This document shows positions 17,369 to 27,704 of a DNA stretch of 64,000 nt, piece after piece. Origin of the DNA: Gammaproteobacteria bacterium (lineage in GTDB: Bacteria > Pseudomonadota > Gammaproteobacteria > Nevskiales > Nevskiaceae); the NCBI GenBank assembly GCA_026398815.1, contig JAPLSA010000032.1:1-64000 (forward strand), in the 5' to 3' direction. Each line of letters starts with the position of its first letter. The stretch's first letter is position 1. The notes beneath the pieces were generated by a model. It was not told where the DNA came from and ran no database searches. It worked only from the letters and a program-made list of their open reading frames with translations. A program made the position numbers and the translations under genes.

Positions 17369-19180
17369 ATGATTTCCGACTGGCTCAAAGCACGACTCGA
17401 CTCGCTCTTCAGCGTCGACCTGCGCTCCCTGGCGCTGTTCCGCGTGCTGCTCGGCGGCGTGCTGTTCGTCGATCTCTGCAACCGCGCCGTCGACCTGCGG
17501 ACCTTCTACACCGACGTCGGCGTGATGCCGCGCGACTGGCTGCTGGCGGTCAACGGCCTGTGGCGGATCAGCTTCCACTCGGCCAACGGCGAAACCTGGT
17601 TCATCGCCGCGCTGTTCGCGGCGGAGATGCTGGCGGCGCTGGCGATCCTGATCGGCTGGCGGACACGGACAGCGCTGGTGGTCGCCTTCGTGCTCAACGC
17701 CAGCCTGCTGAACCGCAACCCGATGGTGCTGCTGGGCGGCGACATCCTGCTGACCTGCCTGCTGTTCTGGGCGATCTTCCTGCCGGTGGCGGCGCGCCAC
17801 AGCCTCGACGCCGCGCTGTCGCGGACACCGCCGCCCGTCGACAACCGGCACCGCTCCTGGGCCTCGGCCGGCGTGCTGCTGCAGGTGATGTCGGTGTACT
17901 TCTTCAGCGCCCTGCTGAAGACCGGCGCCGACTGGCACAACGGCACGGCGGTCTACTACGCGCTGTCGATCGACGGCTATTCCACCGCGCTCGGCCAGTG
18001 GCTGAAAGGCTTTCCGCTGCTGACCACGGCGCTGAGCCACTGGGTGTACTGGCTGGAACTGCTCGGCCCGATCCTGGTGTTCCTACCGGTGTTCAGCCGG
18101 ACGCTGCGCTTCGCGGTGATGCTGCAGCTGATGCTGATGCACACCGGCTTCATCTTCTGCCTCGAACTCGGGCCGTTCCCGTACATCAGCCTGACCTCGC
18201 TGACCACCCTGGCCGGCGGCTGGATCTGGGACAGCCTCGGCGACTGGCGCGCCCGCCGCGACGCGCGCCGAGGCCCGCACGGCTTGCGCATCTACTACGA
18301 CCGCGACTGCGGCTTCTGCCTGAAGAGCGTGCTGATCCTCAAGCAACTGCTGCTGCTCGGCCGGGCCGGGATCGCGCCGGCGCAGGACACGCCGCGCGCC
18401 CGCAAGCTGCTGGAGGACAACTATTCCTGGGTGATCATCGATCACGACGACCGCGCCTACCTCAAGTGGCCGGCCTTCGTGATCCTGCTGAAGCGCTCGC
18501 CGCTGTTCGCGCCGCTGGGCCTGCTGCTGTCAGGGCAATGGGCGGTGCCGCCGGGCAACGCCGTCTACGACTTCGTCGGCCGCAACCGGGGCGGCTTCGG
18601 AAAGCTCAGCGGCGCGCTGCTGCCGTTCCATGACCGGCCGTTCGAGACCGGCCCGATCGCCCAGTTCATGGCCGGCTTCGCGCTGGTGGTGCTCGGCACC
18701 TGGAATTTCTGCACCATCCACTGGCTGCCGGAGCGGCTCTACGCGTTCCTGACGCCGCCGCTGCGCGCCGTGCGGCTGGACCAGTACTGGGACATGTTCG
18801 CGCCGTTTCCGTCGCGCGAGGACGGCTGGTTCGTGATTCCGGCGCGGCTCCGCGACGGCACCGAGTTCGATCTGCTGCATCCGGAGCGCAGCGGCGTCAG
18901 CTACGACAAGCCGGCGCAAGTCAACCTTGAGTGGCGGAACATCCGCTGGCACAAGTACCTGGAGCGGATCTGGTCGGCGCAGTTCGCCAACAACCGCCTG
19001 CACTACGGCCGCTACCTGTGCCGCAACTGGAACAGCACGCACGGCGACGGCCAGCAGCTCGACACCTTCAAGATCATCTACATGCTCGAGCGCTCGATGC
19101 CGCCGGGCGAGACGCCGAAGGTGGAGCAGAACGTGCTGTGGCGGCACGGCTGTTTCGCCGTTCCCAGCGACGGCAAGTGA
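17369..19180 (+). CDS. HTTM-DCC fusion: multipass membrane protein with thiol-oxidoreductase-like domain
   Basis: Residues 1-300 form an HTTM domain (horizontally transferred transmembrane domain, related to vitamin-K-dependent gamma-carboxylase). It has LRSLALFRVLLGGVLFVDL, several membrane helices and YFFSALLKTGADWHNGTAVYYAL. A DCC (DUF393) domain follows, with YYDRDCGFC near residues 308-316, a CxxC-like thiol motif after an aspartate. The C-terminal part (about 430-603) has another membrane segment and a soluble region. The substrate is unknown; proteins of this architecture occur widely but remain uncharacterised. Confidence 0.85.
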   Translation: MISDWLKARLDSLFSVDLRSLALFRVLLGGVLFVDLCNRAVDLRTFYTDVGVMPRDWLLAVNGLWRISFHSANGETWFIAALFAAEMLAALAILIGWRTRTALVVAFVLNASLLNRNPMVLLGGDILLTCLLFWAIFLPVAARHSLDAALSRTPPPVDNRHRSWASAGVLLQVMSVYFFSALLKTGADWHNGTAVYYALSIDGYSTALGQWLKGFPLLTTALSHWVYWLELLGPILVFLPVFSRTLRFAVMLQLMLMHTGFIFCLELGPFPYISLTSLTTLAGGWIWDSLGDWRARRDARRGPHGLRIYYDRDCGFCLKSVLILKQLLLLGRAGIAPAQDTPRARKLLEDNYSWVIIDHDDRAYLKWPAFVILLKRSPLFAPLGLLLSGQWAVPPGNAVYDFVGRNRGGFGKLSGALLPFHDRPFETGPIAQFMAGFALVVLGTWNFCTIHWLPERLYAFLTPPLRAVRLDQYWDMFAPFPSREDGWFVIPARLRDGTEFDLLHPERSGVSYDKPAQVNLEWRNIRWHKYLERIWSAQFANNRLHYGRYLCRNWNSTHGDGQQLDTFKIIYMLERSMPPGETPKVEQNVLWRHGCFAVPSDGK

Positions 19181-19244
19181 GCCCGGTGACAGCCCGCTGC
19201 GCCCGCCGCCACACCGGCCCGGGCAGCGCAGGCGAGTACCGCCC

Positions 19245-20042
19245 ATGGCGCTGATCGACATCGGCGCCAATCTGGCGCACGACAGCTTCGCCGCCGATCT
19301 CGATGCCGTGCTGGCGCGCGCCATCGCCGCCGGGGTCGAGGCGATCGTCGTCACCGGCTCCTGCGCGGCCAGCAACGAGGTGGCGGCCCGCCTCGCCGGC
19401 CGCGACCACGACGGCGGCCCGCACCTGCATGCGACCGCCGGCCTGCACCCGCACCATGCGGCGGACTGGAACGATGCGCTCGGCGCCCGCATCGCCGAGC
19501 TGGCGCGCACACCGGGCGTGGTGGCCGTCGGCGAATGCGGGCTCGACTACTTCCGCGACCTGTCGCCACGCGCCGCTCAGCGCCAGGCCTTCGTCGCCCA
19601 GCTGGAACTGGCGATCGCCGCCGGCAAGCCGGTGTTCCTGCATCAGCGCGACGCGCATGCCGATTTCCTCGCCATCGTCCGCGAACACCGCGCGGCGCTG
19701 CCCGATGCCATCGTCCACTGCTTCACCGACAGCGCCGAGGCCTGCACCGACTACCTGGCGCTCGACTGCCACATCGGCATCACCGGCTGGATCTGCGACG
19801 AGCGGCGCGGCAGCCATCTGCAGGAAGTCGTGCGGCTGATTCCGGCGCAGCGGCTGCTGATTGAGACCGATGCCCCGTACCTGCTGCCGCGCACGCTGAA
19901 ACCGAAGCCGAAGGATCGCCGCAACGAGCCGGCCTTCCTGCCGGCCGTGCTCGACGCCGTCGCCGCCGCGCGCGGCGAGCCCCCGGCAGCAATGGCCGCG
20001 CAGACCAGCGCCAACGCCCGGCGGGTGTTCGGCCTGTCCTGA
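19245..20042 (+). CDS. tatD: TatD family metal-dependent DNase
   Basis: The 265-residue TIM-barrel hydrolase starts MALIDIGANLAHDSF, the DIGxNL variant typical of true TatD rather than YcfH/YjjV. It carries the metal and active-site motifs GLHPHHA, VGECGLDYFRD, FLHQRDAH, HCFTD and IETDAPYLLPR. E. coli TatD (260 residues) is a 3'-5' exonuclease and is not needed for Tat export. It starts 64 bp after the HTTM-DCC gene and may be co-transcribed with it. Confidence 0.93.
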   Translation: MALIDIGANLAHDSFAADLDAVLARAIAAGVEAIVVTGSCAASNEVAARLAGRDHDGGPHLHATAGLHPHHAADWNDALGARIAELARTPGVVAVGECGLDYFRDLSPRAAQRQAFVAQLELAIAAGKPVFLHQRDAHADFLAIVREHRAALPDAIVHCFTDSAEACTDYLALDCHIGITGWICDERRGSHLQEVVRLIPAQRLLIETDAPYLLPRTLKPKPKDRRNEPAFLPAVLDAVAAARGEPPAAMAAQTSANARRVFGLS

Positions 20043-20145
20043 ACAGCGCTCCGGCGGCGCGGGCCGCTACGGCCGCAGGCGCGCGCGGCAACCGATACGC
20101 CGCGCGGCGCGTCTACACTGCAGCCCTGCCCCGCTCCCGCCTGCC

Positions 20146-21060
20146 ATGAATCCTCGCCGTCGCCTGCTTGCCGCCCTGATCGCCATCGGCAGCCTGATCG
20201 CCACCGCCTGCAGCAGCACGCCGCCGGCCGCGCCACCGCCGGTCGTCGAGGTGCCGAGCGGCCCGCTGATCGCACCGGCCCCGGTGCCGCCGAAGATCGC
20301 GCTGGCGCTTGGCGGCGGCGCAGCACGCGGCTTCGCCCATGTCGGCGTCATCAAGATGTTGGAATCGCAAGGCATCAAGTTCGATCTGATCATCGGCACC
20401 AGCGCCGGCAGCGTGGTCGGCGCGCTGTACGCGGCCGGCTACAACGGCTTCGAGCTGCAGGAAAAGACCTTCGATCTCGAACGCGCCGCGTTCGCCGACT
20501 GGCAGCTGTTCAACCGCGGCCTGCTGAAGGGCGAGAAGCTGCAGAACTTCGTCAACGAACAGGTGGGCCGGCGCAAGATCCAGCAGCTGCCGCGCCGCTT
20601 CGCCGCCGTTGCCGCCAAGTTGCGCACCGGCGAAGCAGCGGTGTTCACGGCCGGCGATGTCGGCCTGGCGGTGCGCGCATCGTCGGCGATTCCCGGCGTC
20701 TTCCAGCCGGCGGTGATCGACAACGAGGAATACGTCGACGGCGGCACCGTCAGCCCGGTGCCGGTGCGCTTCGCCCGCGATCTGGGTGCGGATCTGGTGA
20801 TTGCCGTCGACGTCTCGGCACCGGTCGAGGAAGCCCGCGAAGACTCCACGCTCGGCACCGTGCTGAAGGCCTTCGACATCATGGGTTCGAGCCTGCGCCG
20901 CGCCGAGCTGCCGGCCGCCGACGTGGTGATCTCGCCCGACGTGCACGGCATCAAGGCCGCCGACTTCGAATCCAAGCAGCGGGCGATCCTGGCCGGCGAG
21001 AAGGCAGCGCTGGCCGCCGTGCCGGCGATCCGCGCGGCGATCGTCGCCAAGACCCATTGA
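20146..21060 (+). CDS. Patatin-like phospholipase lipoprotein (RssA-like)
   Basis: This 304-residue protein has a lipoprotein signal: basic N-terminus, hydrophobic core and lipobox IATAC with Cys22. A Pro-rich linker is followed by a patatin domain with the oxyanion loop GGGAARGFAHVG, the nucleophile elbow GTSAGS (Ser near 85) and the catalytic aspartate in YVDGGTVSP (near 198). It should be a serine-aspartate dyad lipid acyl hydrolase held at the envelope. DUF2804 starts one base after its stop, so the two are an operon. Confidence 0.92.
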   Translation: MNPRRRLLAALIAIGSLIATACSSTPPAAPPPVVEVPSGPLIAPAPVPPKIALALGGGAARGFAHVGVIKMLESQGIKFDLIIGTSAGSVVGALYAAGYNGFELQEKTFDLERAAFADWQLFNRGLLKGEKLQNFVNEQVGRRKIQQLPRRFAAVAAKLRTGEAAVFTAGDVGLAVRASSAIPGVFQPAVIDNEEYVDGGTVSPVPVRFARDLGADLVIAVDVSAPVEEAREDSTLGTVLKAFDIMGSSLRRAELPAADVVISPDVHGIKAADFESKQRAILAGEKAALAAVPAIRAAIVAKTH

Positions 21061-21061
21061 G

Positions 21062-22030
21062 ATGACCGCCGAACTGCCACCCGCGCCGCCCGCGCTCGAT
21101 GCCGGCGAGGGCCGGCCGGTGCCGTCCGGCCGCTATCGCGGCGCCATCGCCGACCTGTCGACGGCCGCCTGGGATGGCGGTGGCCGCCGCCGTCTGCAGC
21201 GCAAGGGCTGGATGTACCTGTCGGCCAGCACGCCGCGCCATGCGGTCGGCTTCGCGATCGTCGACGCCGGGCTGGTCGCCACGGCCTTCGTCTACCTGTT
21301 CGATCGCCAGACCGGACGGCTGATCGAGGAAAAGGCCGCCGTGCCGTTCGGCTTTCCGACCGCCTTCGCACCGGACTGGCGCGGCGACTGGCAGCTGGCG
21401 CAGCGTGGCCGGCGCTGGCGGATCAGCCCGCGCGAGAACGGCGGCTGGCGCTGCCAGCACAGCGGACCGCAGCTGGAATTACAGCTGGACGTCGACGCCG
21501 GCGGCGACGGCCTGAGCGCTGTCAGCAGCGCGCCGGGCCGGCCATTCGCGCACACCTGGAAGCTGTGCGCACTGGACTCGACGCTGCGCTTCACGGTCGA
21601 TGGCCAGACGCAGGAAACGCCGTCGAGCAGCGCCGTCGATTTCACGCTCGGCTACCCGCCGCGCAGCACCATCTGGAACTGGGCCAGCCTCGACGGCCGC
21701 ACCGACGATGGCCGCCGGGTCGGCCTGAACCTGGTCGCCCACTTCAACAACGGGCTGGAGAACGCGCTGTGGCTGGACGGCGAACTGCAGCCGCTGGCCC
21801 AGGCCTGCTTCGATTACGACCGCCGCGACCTGACCCGGCCGTGGCGGGTCAGCACCGTCGACGGCATCGTCGACCTGTATTTCACGCCGGACGGCCAGCG
21901 CGCCGAGAATCTCAATGCGCTGCTGCTGAAGAGCCGCTTCGCGCAGCCGTTCGGCCGCTTCGAGGGACGCGTCGGGGACGCTCAGGTGTCCGGCTACGGC
22001 GTGGTCGAGGAGCATGCGGCGCTGTGGTGA
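21062..22030 (+). CDS. DUF2804 family protein
   Basis: The 322-residue protein carries the RRLQRKGWMYLSASTPRHAVGFAIVDAGLVATAFVYLFDR segment diagnostic of DUF2804 (RxxRKxWxY...D.GY...F.Y..D). It is followed by beta-rich sequence with WNWASLDGRTDDGRRVGLNL and a terminal GYGVVEEHAALW. There is no signal peptide. Family members resemble lipocalin-like AttH folds and have no assigned activity. It is coupled to the patatin-like lipoprotein gene. It ends 18 bp from the convergent pstB stop. Confidence 0.85.
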   Translation: MTAELPPAPPALDAGEGRPVPSGRYRGAIADLSTAAWDGGGRRRLQRKGWMYLSASTPRHAVGFAIVDAGLVATAFVYLFDRQTGRLIEEKAAVPFGFPTAFAPDWRGDWQLAQRGRRWRISPRENGGWRCQHSGPQLELQLDVDAGGDGLSAVSSAPGRPFAHTWKLCALDSTLRFTVDGQTQETPSSSAVDFTLGYPPRSTIWNWASLDGRTDDGRRVGLNLVAHFNNGLENALWLDGELQPLAQACFDYDRRDLTRPWRVSTVDGIVDLYFTPDGQRAENLNALLLKSRFAQPFGRFEGRVGDAQVSGYGVVEEHAALW

Positions 22031-22048
22031 GCGCCGCGCGCGGATCAC

Positions 22049-22885
<837 letters not shown>

Positions 22886-22896
22886 GGCAGGCGTTT

Positions 22897-23754
22897 TCAG
22901 TCTTTCTTGAGGCGGGTCGACGACAGCGCGCGCGCCACGATGTTCAGGATCAGCACGGTCACGGTGATCAGCAGCGCCGCCGTCCAGGCCAGTTGCTGCC
23001 ACTCAGGATACGGACTCAGTGCGAACTGGAAGATGACGACCGGCAGGTTCGCCATCGGAGCGTTCATGTCGGTCGACATGAACTGGTTGTTCAGCGCAGT
23101 GAACAGCAGCGGCGCGGTTTCGCCGGTGACGCGGGCAACGGCCAGCAGCACGCCGGTGATCATGCCGGCCTTGGCGGCGCGGTAGCAGACCTTGGAGATC
23201 ACCATCCAGCGCGGCGAGCCGAGCGCGCTGGCCGCTTCGCGCAGGCCGTCCGGCACCAGCAGCAGCATGTCCTCGGTGGTCCGCACCACGACCGGCAGCA
23301 CCAGCAGTGCCAGCGCGCAGCCGCCCGCCCAGGCCGAGAAATGGCCCATCGTCACCACCATCACCTCGTAGACGAACAGGCCGATGACGATCGACGGCGC
23401 CGAAAGCAGGATGTCGTTGATGAAACGGATGGTGGTGGCCAGCCGCGAGTTGCGGCCGTACTCGGCCATCCAGGTGCCGGCCAGGATGCCGAGCGGCGTG
23501 CCCAGCGCGGTGCCGAGTACGGTCATCATCACCGAGCCGAAGATCGCGTTCAGCAAGCCGCCGGCGGCGCCCGGCGGCGGCGTCGATTCGGTGAACACGG
23601 CCAGATTCAGGCCGCCGACACCGCGCCAGAACAAGGTGAACAGGATCAGGCCGAGGATCGCCAGACCGGCGACGGCGGCGCACCAGGAGCCGATCATCAG
23701 CAGGCTGCTGAGCCGGCGGCGGCGGTGGTAGCGGCCCATGTCGAAGTTCTGCAT
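22897..23754 (-). CDS. pstA: Phosphate ABC transporter permease PstA
   Basis: The 285-residue product has six predicted membrane helices and the EAA-type cytoplasmic loop ([25 protein letters not shown]). It contains the PstA features [36 protein letters not shown] and [18 protein letters not shown]. The start ATG at 23754 is 4 bp after the pstC stop, and pstB starts 11 bp downstream. It forms the phosphate channel with PstC. Confidence 0.96.
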   Translation of the reverse strand: MQNFDMGRYHRRRRLSSLLMIGSWCAAVAGLAILGLILFTLFWRGVGGLNLAVFTESTPPPGAAGGLLNAIFGSVMMTVLGTALGTPLGILAGTWMAEYGRNSRLATTIRFINDILLSAPSIVIGLFVYEVMVVTMGHFSAWAGGCALALLVLPVVVRTTEDMLLLVPDGLREAASALGSPRWMVISKVCYRAAKAGMITGVLLAVARVTGETAPLLFTALNNQFMSTDMNAPMANLPVVIFQFALSPYPEWQQLAWTAALLITVTVLILNIVARALSSTRLKKD

Positions 23755-23758
23755 GGCC

Positions 23759-24748
23759 TTATTTCCCCGCCTGTCGCTGCAGGCGCAGCAGCATCAGCCG
23801 CGCGATCGCCAGCACCGTGAAGGTGATCAGGAACAGCAGCAGGCCGAGCGAGATCAGGCTCGACGTATAGAGCGCCGTCTCGGCCTCGGTGAATTCGTTG
23901 GCGATCGACGCCGAGATGGTGGTGCCCGGCGCCAGGATCGAGCCGGCGATCTTGTGGGCGTTGCCGATCACGAAGGTCACCGCCATGGTTTCGCCGAGCG
24001 CGCGGCCGAGGCCGAGCATGATGCCGCCGATGACGCCGGTGGAGGTGAACGGCAGCACGATCTTGCGCACCACTTCCCAGGTCGTGCAGCCGAGCGCGTA
24101 GGCCGATTCCTTCAGGGTCGGCGGCACGGTCTCGAAGACATCACGGGTCACCGAGGTGATGTACGGCAGCACCATGATCGACAGGATGATGCCGGCCGTG
24201 AAGATGCCGATGCCGTACGGCGGCCCGGCGAACAGGCCGCCGAGCAGCGGCACGCCGGCGAAAGCTTCGATCATCAGCGGCTGGACATGCGCCTGCAGGA
24301 ACGGCGCGAGCACGAACAGGCCCCAGATGCCGTAGATGATCGACGGGATGCCGGCCAGCAGTTCGATGGCGGTGGAAATCGCCCGCTTCAGTCGCGGCGG
24401 GCAGAGTTCGGTCAGGAAGATGGCGATGCCGATCGAGATCGGGATGCCGATCAGCATCGCGATCAGCGAGGTCAGCAAGGTGCCGTAGATCGGCGCCAGC
24501 GCGCCGAACTCCTCGGACACCGGGTTCCACTTCTCGGTGGTCAGGAAGCCGGGGCCGAAGGTCGACAGGCTCAGCCAGGAGCCCTGCACCAGCGTGGCGA
24601 TGACGCCGCCGAGCAGCAGCAGCACGGTGATCGCGGCGGAGCGGGTGCCGTGCTTCAGCACCGCATCCCAGAGGGTGTGACGACGCAGCGCAGACGCGGT
24701 GATGGAATTCGCGGGGGCGGGCGTTGCCACTGAGGCGACCTGGTTCAC
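23759..24748 (-). CDS. pstC: Phosphate ABC transporter permease PstC
   Basis: The 329-residue permease has the [23 protein letters not shown] motif and [20 protein letters not shown], both typical of PstC. The EAA loop is [20 protein letters not shown]. The start is GTG at 24748. It is separated from pstS by a strong hairpin terminator, so its transcription is expected to be lower than that of pstS. Confidence 0.96.
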   Translation of the reverse strand: MNQVASVATPAPANSITASALRRHTLWDAVLKHGTRSAAITVLLLLGGVIATLVQGSWLSLSTFGPGFLTTEKWNPVSEEFGALAPIYGTLLTSLIAMLIGIPISIGIAIFLTELCPPRLKRAISTAIELLAGIPSIIYGIWGLFVLAPFLQAHVQPLMIEAFAGVPLLGGLFAGPPYGIGIFTAGIILSIMVLPYITSVTRDVFETVPPTLKESAYALGCTTWEVVRKIVLPFTSTGVIGGIMLGLGRALGETMAVTFVIGNAHKIAGSILAPGTTISASIANEFTEAETALYTSSLISLGLLLFLITFTVLAIARLMLLRLQRQAGK

Positions 24749-24780
24749 GGAGGGGTCCGGGCGAGACTTTACACAAAGAA

Positions 24781-24807
24781 GGGAGACCGGTTCGCACCGG
24801 CCTCCCT
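24781..24807 (-). terminator. Intra-operon terminator between pstS and pstC
   Basis: On the minus strand, GGGAGGCCGGT and ACCGGTCTCCC form an 11-bp stem (one mismatch or bulge position) around a GCGA tetraloop, followed by TTCTTT. It lies 17 bp after the pstS stop and before the pstC GTG, which fits attenuation that favours the periplasmic binding protein. Confidence 0.8.
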
Positions 24808-24823
24808 TTCGCGACCGCAGGGC

Positions 24824-25906
24824 TCAGCGATACAGCGGCTGGCCGGCGGAATCCTTCAGGCTGTCCTTCCACAGCTGGCGCACCAGCGTGGTGACGGCTT
24901 CGGGCATCGGCACATAGTCCAGCGCGATGGCTTCGGCCGAACCCTTGGCGTAGGCCCAGTCGAAGAACTTGATCGCCGAGGCGAGGTTCTCCGGCTTCTC
25001 CGGCTGCTTGTGGAAGAACACGAACACGGCGCCGGTGATCGGCCAGCTGGCGTCGCCCTCGGCATTGGTCAGCACCAGGTTCATGCCCGGGGCAGCGGCC
25101 CAGTCGGCATTGGCGGCGGCGGCCTGGAATGACGCGATGCCCGGCTCGACGATCTTGCCGGCCTTGTTGCTCATGCGCACGTGCGACATCGCGTTCTGCT
25201 TGGCGTAGGCGTACTCGACGTAGCCGATCGAGGCGGCGGTCTGCTTGACCACGCCCGCCACGCCTTCGTTGCCCTTGGCGCCGATGCCGGCCGGCCATTC
25301 GACGGCCGAGTTGGCGCCGACCTTGGCCTTCCAGTTGTCGTCGACCTTCGACAGGTAGTCGGTGAACAGGAAGGTGGTGCCCGAGCCATCCGAGCGGTGG
25401 ACGATGGCGATGTCGGCCGACGGCAGCTTGACGTCCGGGTTCAGCGCCTTGATCGCCGCGTCATCCCACTTCTTGATGTTGCCGACGAAGATCGCGGCCA
25501 GGGTCTTGCCGTCCAGCACCAGCTGGCCCGGGGTCACGCCTTCGAGATTCACCACCGGGATCACGCCGCCGATGATGGCCGGGAACTGGATCAGGCCGGC
25601 CTCGTTGAGTTCCTCGACGCTCAGCGGCTTGTCGGACGCACCGAAGGTGACGGTCTTCGACTTGATCTGCTTGATGCCGCCGCCGGAGCCGATCGACTGG
25701 TAGTTCAGGCCGGTGCCGGTTTCCTTCTTGTAGGTATCGGCCCACTTCGAGGCGATCGGGTAGAAGAAGGTCGAGCCGGCGCCCGAGATGTCCTTGTCGC
25801 CCGAGGCAACGGCGGCGGGAGCAGTCGGGGCGGACTTCGAGCAGGCGGCGATCGTCAGCAGGCTGGCGATCAGACTGGGCAGCAGGGCTGCGCGGGGGAA
25901 TCTCAA
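24824..25906 (-). CDS. pstS: Phosphate-binding lipoprotein PstS
   Basis: PstS binds phosphate in the periplasm for PstCAB. The 360-residue precursor begins at a TTG (25906) with GGAG seven bases upstream, giving LRFPRAALLPSLIASLLTIAAC: a lipoprotein signal with Cys near residue 22. The mature part has ISGAGSTFFYPIASKWADTYK and HRSDGSGTTFLFTDYL, both phosphate-loop motifs of the family. The frame is open to 26020 but contains no better start. Two Pho boxes lie upstream, and a terminator follows. Confidence 0.95.
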   Translation of the reverse strand: MRFPRAALLPSLIASLLTIAACSKSAPTAPAAVASGDKDISGAGSTFFYPIASKWADTYKKETGTGLNYQSIGSGGGIKQIKSKTVTFGASDKPLSVEELNEAGLIQFPAIIGGVIPVVNLEGVTPGQLVLDGKTLAAIFVGNIKKWDDAAIKALNPDVKLPSADIAIVHRSDGSGTTFLFTDYLSKVDDNWKAKVGANSAVEWPAGIGAKGNEGVAGVVKQTAASIGYVEYAYAKQNAMSHVRMSNKAGKIVEPGIASFQAAAANADWAAAPGMNLVLTNAEGDASWPITGAVFVFFHKQPEKPENLASAIKFFDWAYAKGSAEAIALDYVPMPEAVTTLVRQLWKDSLKDSAGQPLYR

Positions 25907-26042
25907 GGTGTATCTCCGGATATGAGGGACATGCCGCCGACCATCGCCACCACGGCGACGATCCTGCGCCCGAGCGCGCCCGAACCGGCGCGCGCCGTCG
26001 AGCGTGTGCAAGCGCGGCATGGGTGCAGTCTTTCGCGCTTCG

Positions 26043-26060
26043 ATGACAGAATCATGACAA
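26043..26060 (-). promoter_or_regulatory. Pho box (PhoB-binding site) of pstS
   Basis: On the minus strand the site reads TTGTCAT-GATT-CTGTCAT: two TGTCAT repeats 11 bp apart, as in the E. coli consensus CTGTCAT-A/T-rich 4-CTGTCAT. It lies 137 bp upstream of the pstS TTG. Confidence 0.85.
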
Positions 26061-26144
26061 GCCCGCGAAAGCCTTGAAGGACGGTGCTTTCAAGGCATCT
26101 CGCGGCGGCGGCGGGCGCCAACCCGCGCAACCTGGGCCGGTCGA

Positions 26145-26162
26145 ATGACAGTTCGGTGACAG
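26145..26162 (-). promoter_or_regulatory. Second Pho box upstream of pstS
   Basis: On the minus strand the site reads CTGTCAC-CGAA-CTGTCAT, with the same 7-4-7 layout. It lies 102 bp further upstream than the first box and 39 bp after the HMG-CoA synthase stop. It may add PhoB cooperativity. Confidence 0.75.
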
Positions 26163-26200
26163 CCTCGCGCGCCTCGGCCACCGGCCCGGACGGCGCGCTA

Positions 26201-27670
26201 TCAGACCGGCAGCGTGTAGTAGGCGATGCCGTAATCCTGCAGCGCGCCGGTGCGGCGCTCGCCGACGTGGTCGATGCGCACGCCGGTGCAGGCCGGTGAC
26301 AGGCCCGGCGCCGGACGACCTTCGTGCAGCGCCTCGTACTGGGCCTGCGCCAGCGGCACGTGGCTGGCGAGCGCACCGGCCAGGTGGATGCGCTTGGCGG
26401 CGTCCTGCCAGCCCGGCACCACGCGCGCCGGAATCGCTTCCGAGGCATCACCGCTGCCGTAGCCGATCAGCAGGATTTCCCGGCCGGCCAGGTCGCGGCC
26501 GGCATTGGCGGCTTCCTCGAGACCCGCCGCCAGCCAGCCCGGCAACGCCGCCGAGTACAGGTTGCCCATCGCCATCATCGACTTGGCACCCAGGCGCATC
26601 TTGTCGTCGACCACCGCCTTGTAGGTCGGCGTTTCGCGGAAGGCCTTGAGCAGTGCGGCGGTCAGCGGATACGGCTCGGCGACGGTGCCGTCGAAATCGG
26701 CCTCGAAGGCGCGGGTCGGCACGGTGGCCATTTCGGCGGCGACGGCGGCCGGGTCAATGCCGGCGCGCAGGCAGTAGTCGTTCAACTCGTCGACGCCCAG
26801 CGCGCCATCGGCGCCGAGCGCGAACAGGTAGCCCATCGCCCAGGCCGTCACCGGCATCTTGTGGTACGGCCGGTGCATGAATACCGCTTCCAGTTCGCGG
26901 AAGTAGCGGCCACGCGCGCCGCCGTGCTTGGTCAGCAGCTGGTCGAGTGCGGACATGGTCTCGTCGACATAGCAGGCCGTCGAATACTTGCCGTTGAACA
27001 CCGGGAAGTCCGACAGGCGGCCGCTGACGCTCGGCGTCTGGCCGGCGTAGCGCTGGAACGGCTTGCGGAAGTCCAGGCCGCGGAAGGTCGAGGCGCTGCC
27101 GGCATTGCGCAGGTCGAGCGCGACGATCTTCGGGTCGCGCTCCAGCAGCATCGCCACGGCGCCGGCGCCCTGCGTCGGCTCACCGCTCGAGCCGCGCTCG
27201 TACTCGGCGATGTCGGCGGCAACCACCACGGCCTGGCGGTCGTAGCCGTCGTGGGCGAGGTAGCGGATCGCGCCCTTGATGCCGTAGACGCCGGCCAGGC
27301 AGGCCTGCTTGAACTCCGGCACCTCGCAGTCGCGGGCGATGCGCGGCTTGCCCTTGGCGGCCAGCGCGCGATCGACGAGGCCGCGGACGATCACCGCGCC
27401 GGTGGCGTTGTCGACGCTCGACTCGGTACCCAGCGCCAGATAGCCGATCTTGGCCGGGTCGACCGCATTGCGGTCGATCAGCGCCAGCACCGCGTTGGCG
27501 GCCATTGTGTAGACGTCTTCCTCGATACCCGGCACGCGGAAGCTTTCGCCGATCACCGCGCGGGTCTTGTCCCAGCTGTTGCCGGTCCAGTCGCACCATT
27601 CGCGCAGGTCCACGCGGTACGGCGGCACGTAGGCTGCAAAAGCGCTGATGCCGAACTCTGCCTTGCTCAT
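26201..27670 (-). CDS. mvaS: Hydroxymethylglutaryl-CoA synthase
   Basis: This enzyme condenses acetoacetyl-CoA with acetyl-CoA to HMG-CoA, the first committed mevalonate step. The 489-residue thiolase-fold protein has the general-base Glu83 in GTESSVD, the acyl-accepting Cys124 in EFKQACLAG and the histidine near 266 in FMHRPYHKM. Bacterial MvaS is commonly near 390 residues; this protein is about 100 longer, with inserts in the second half. The start ATG at 27670 follows GGAGAAGAGAGAG. It is the distal gene of the minus-strand mevalonate/hopanoid operon. Confidence 0.92.
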   Translation of the reverse strand: MSKAEFGISAFAAYVPPYRVDLREWCDWTGNSWDKTRAVIGESFRVPGIEEDVYTMAANAVLALIDRNAVDPAKIGYLALGTESSVDNATGAVIVRGLVDRALAAKGKPRIARDCEVPEFKQACLAGVYGIKGAIRYLAHDGYDRQAVVVAADIAEYERGSSGEPTQGAGAVAMLLERDPKIVALDLRNAGSASTFRGLDFRKPFQRYAGQTPSVSGRLSDFPVFNGKYSTACYVDETMSALDQLLTKHGGARGRYFRELEAVFMHRPYHKMPVTAWAMGYLFALGADGALGVDELNDYCLRAGIDPAAVAAEMATVPTRAFEADFDGTVAEPYPLTAALLKAFRETPTYKAVVDDKMRLGAKSMMAMGNLYSAALPGWLAAGLEEAANAGRDLAGREILLIGYGSGDASEAIPARVVPGWQDAAKRIHLAGALASHVPLAQAQYEALHEGRPAPGLSPACTGVRIDHVGERRTGALQDYGIAYYTLPV

Positions 27671-27704
27671 GTTTTCTCTCTCTTCTCCAGGCGCCCGACG
27701 TCGG

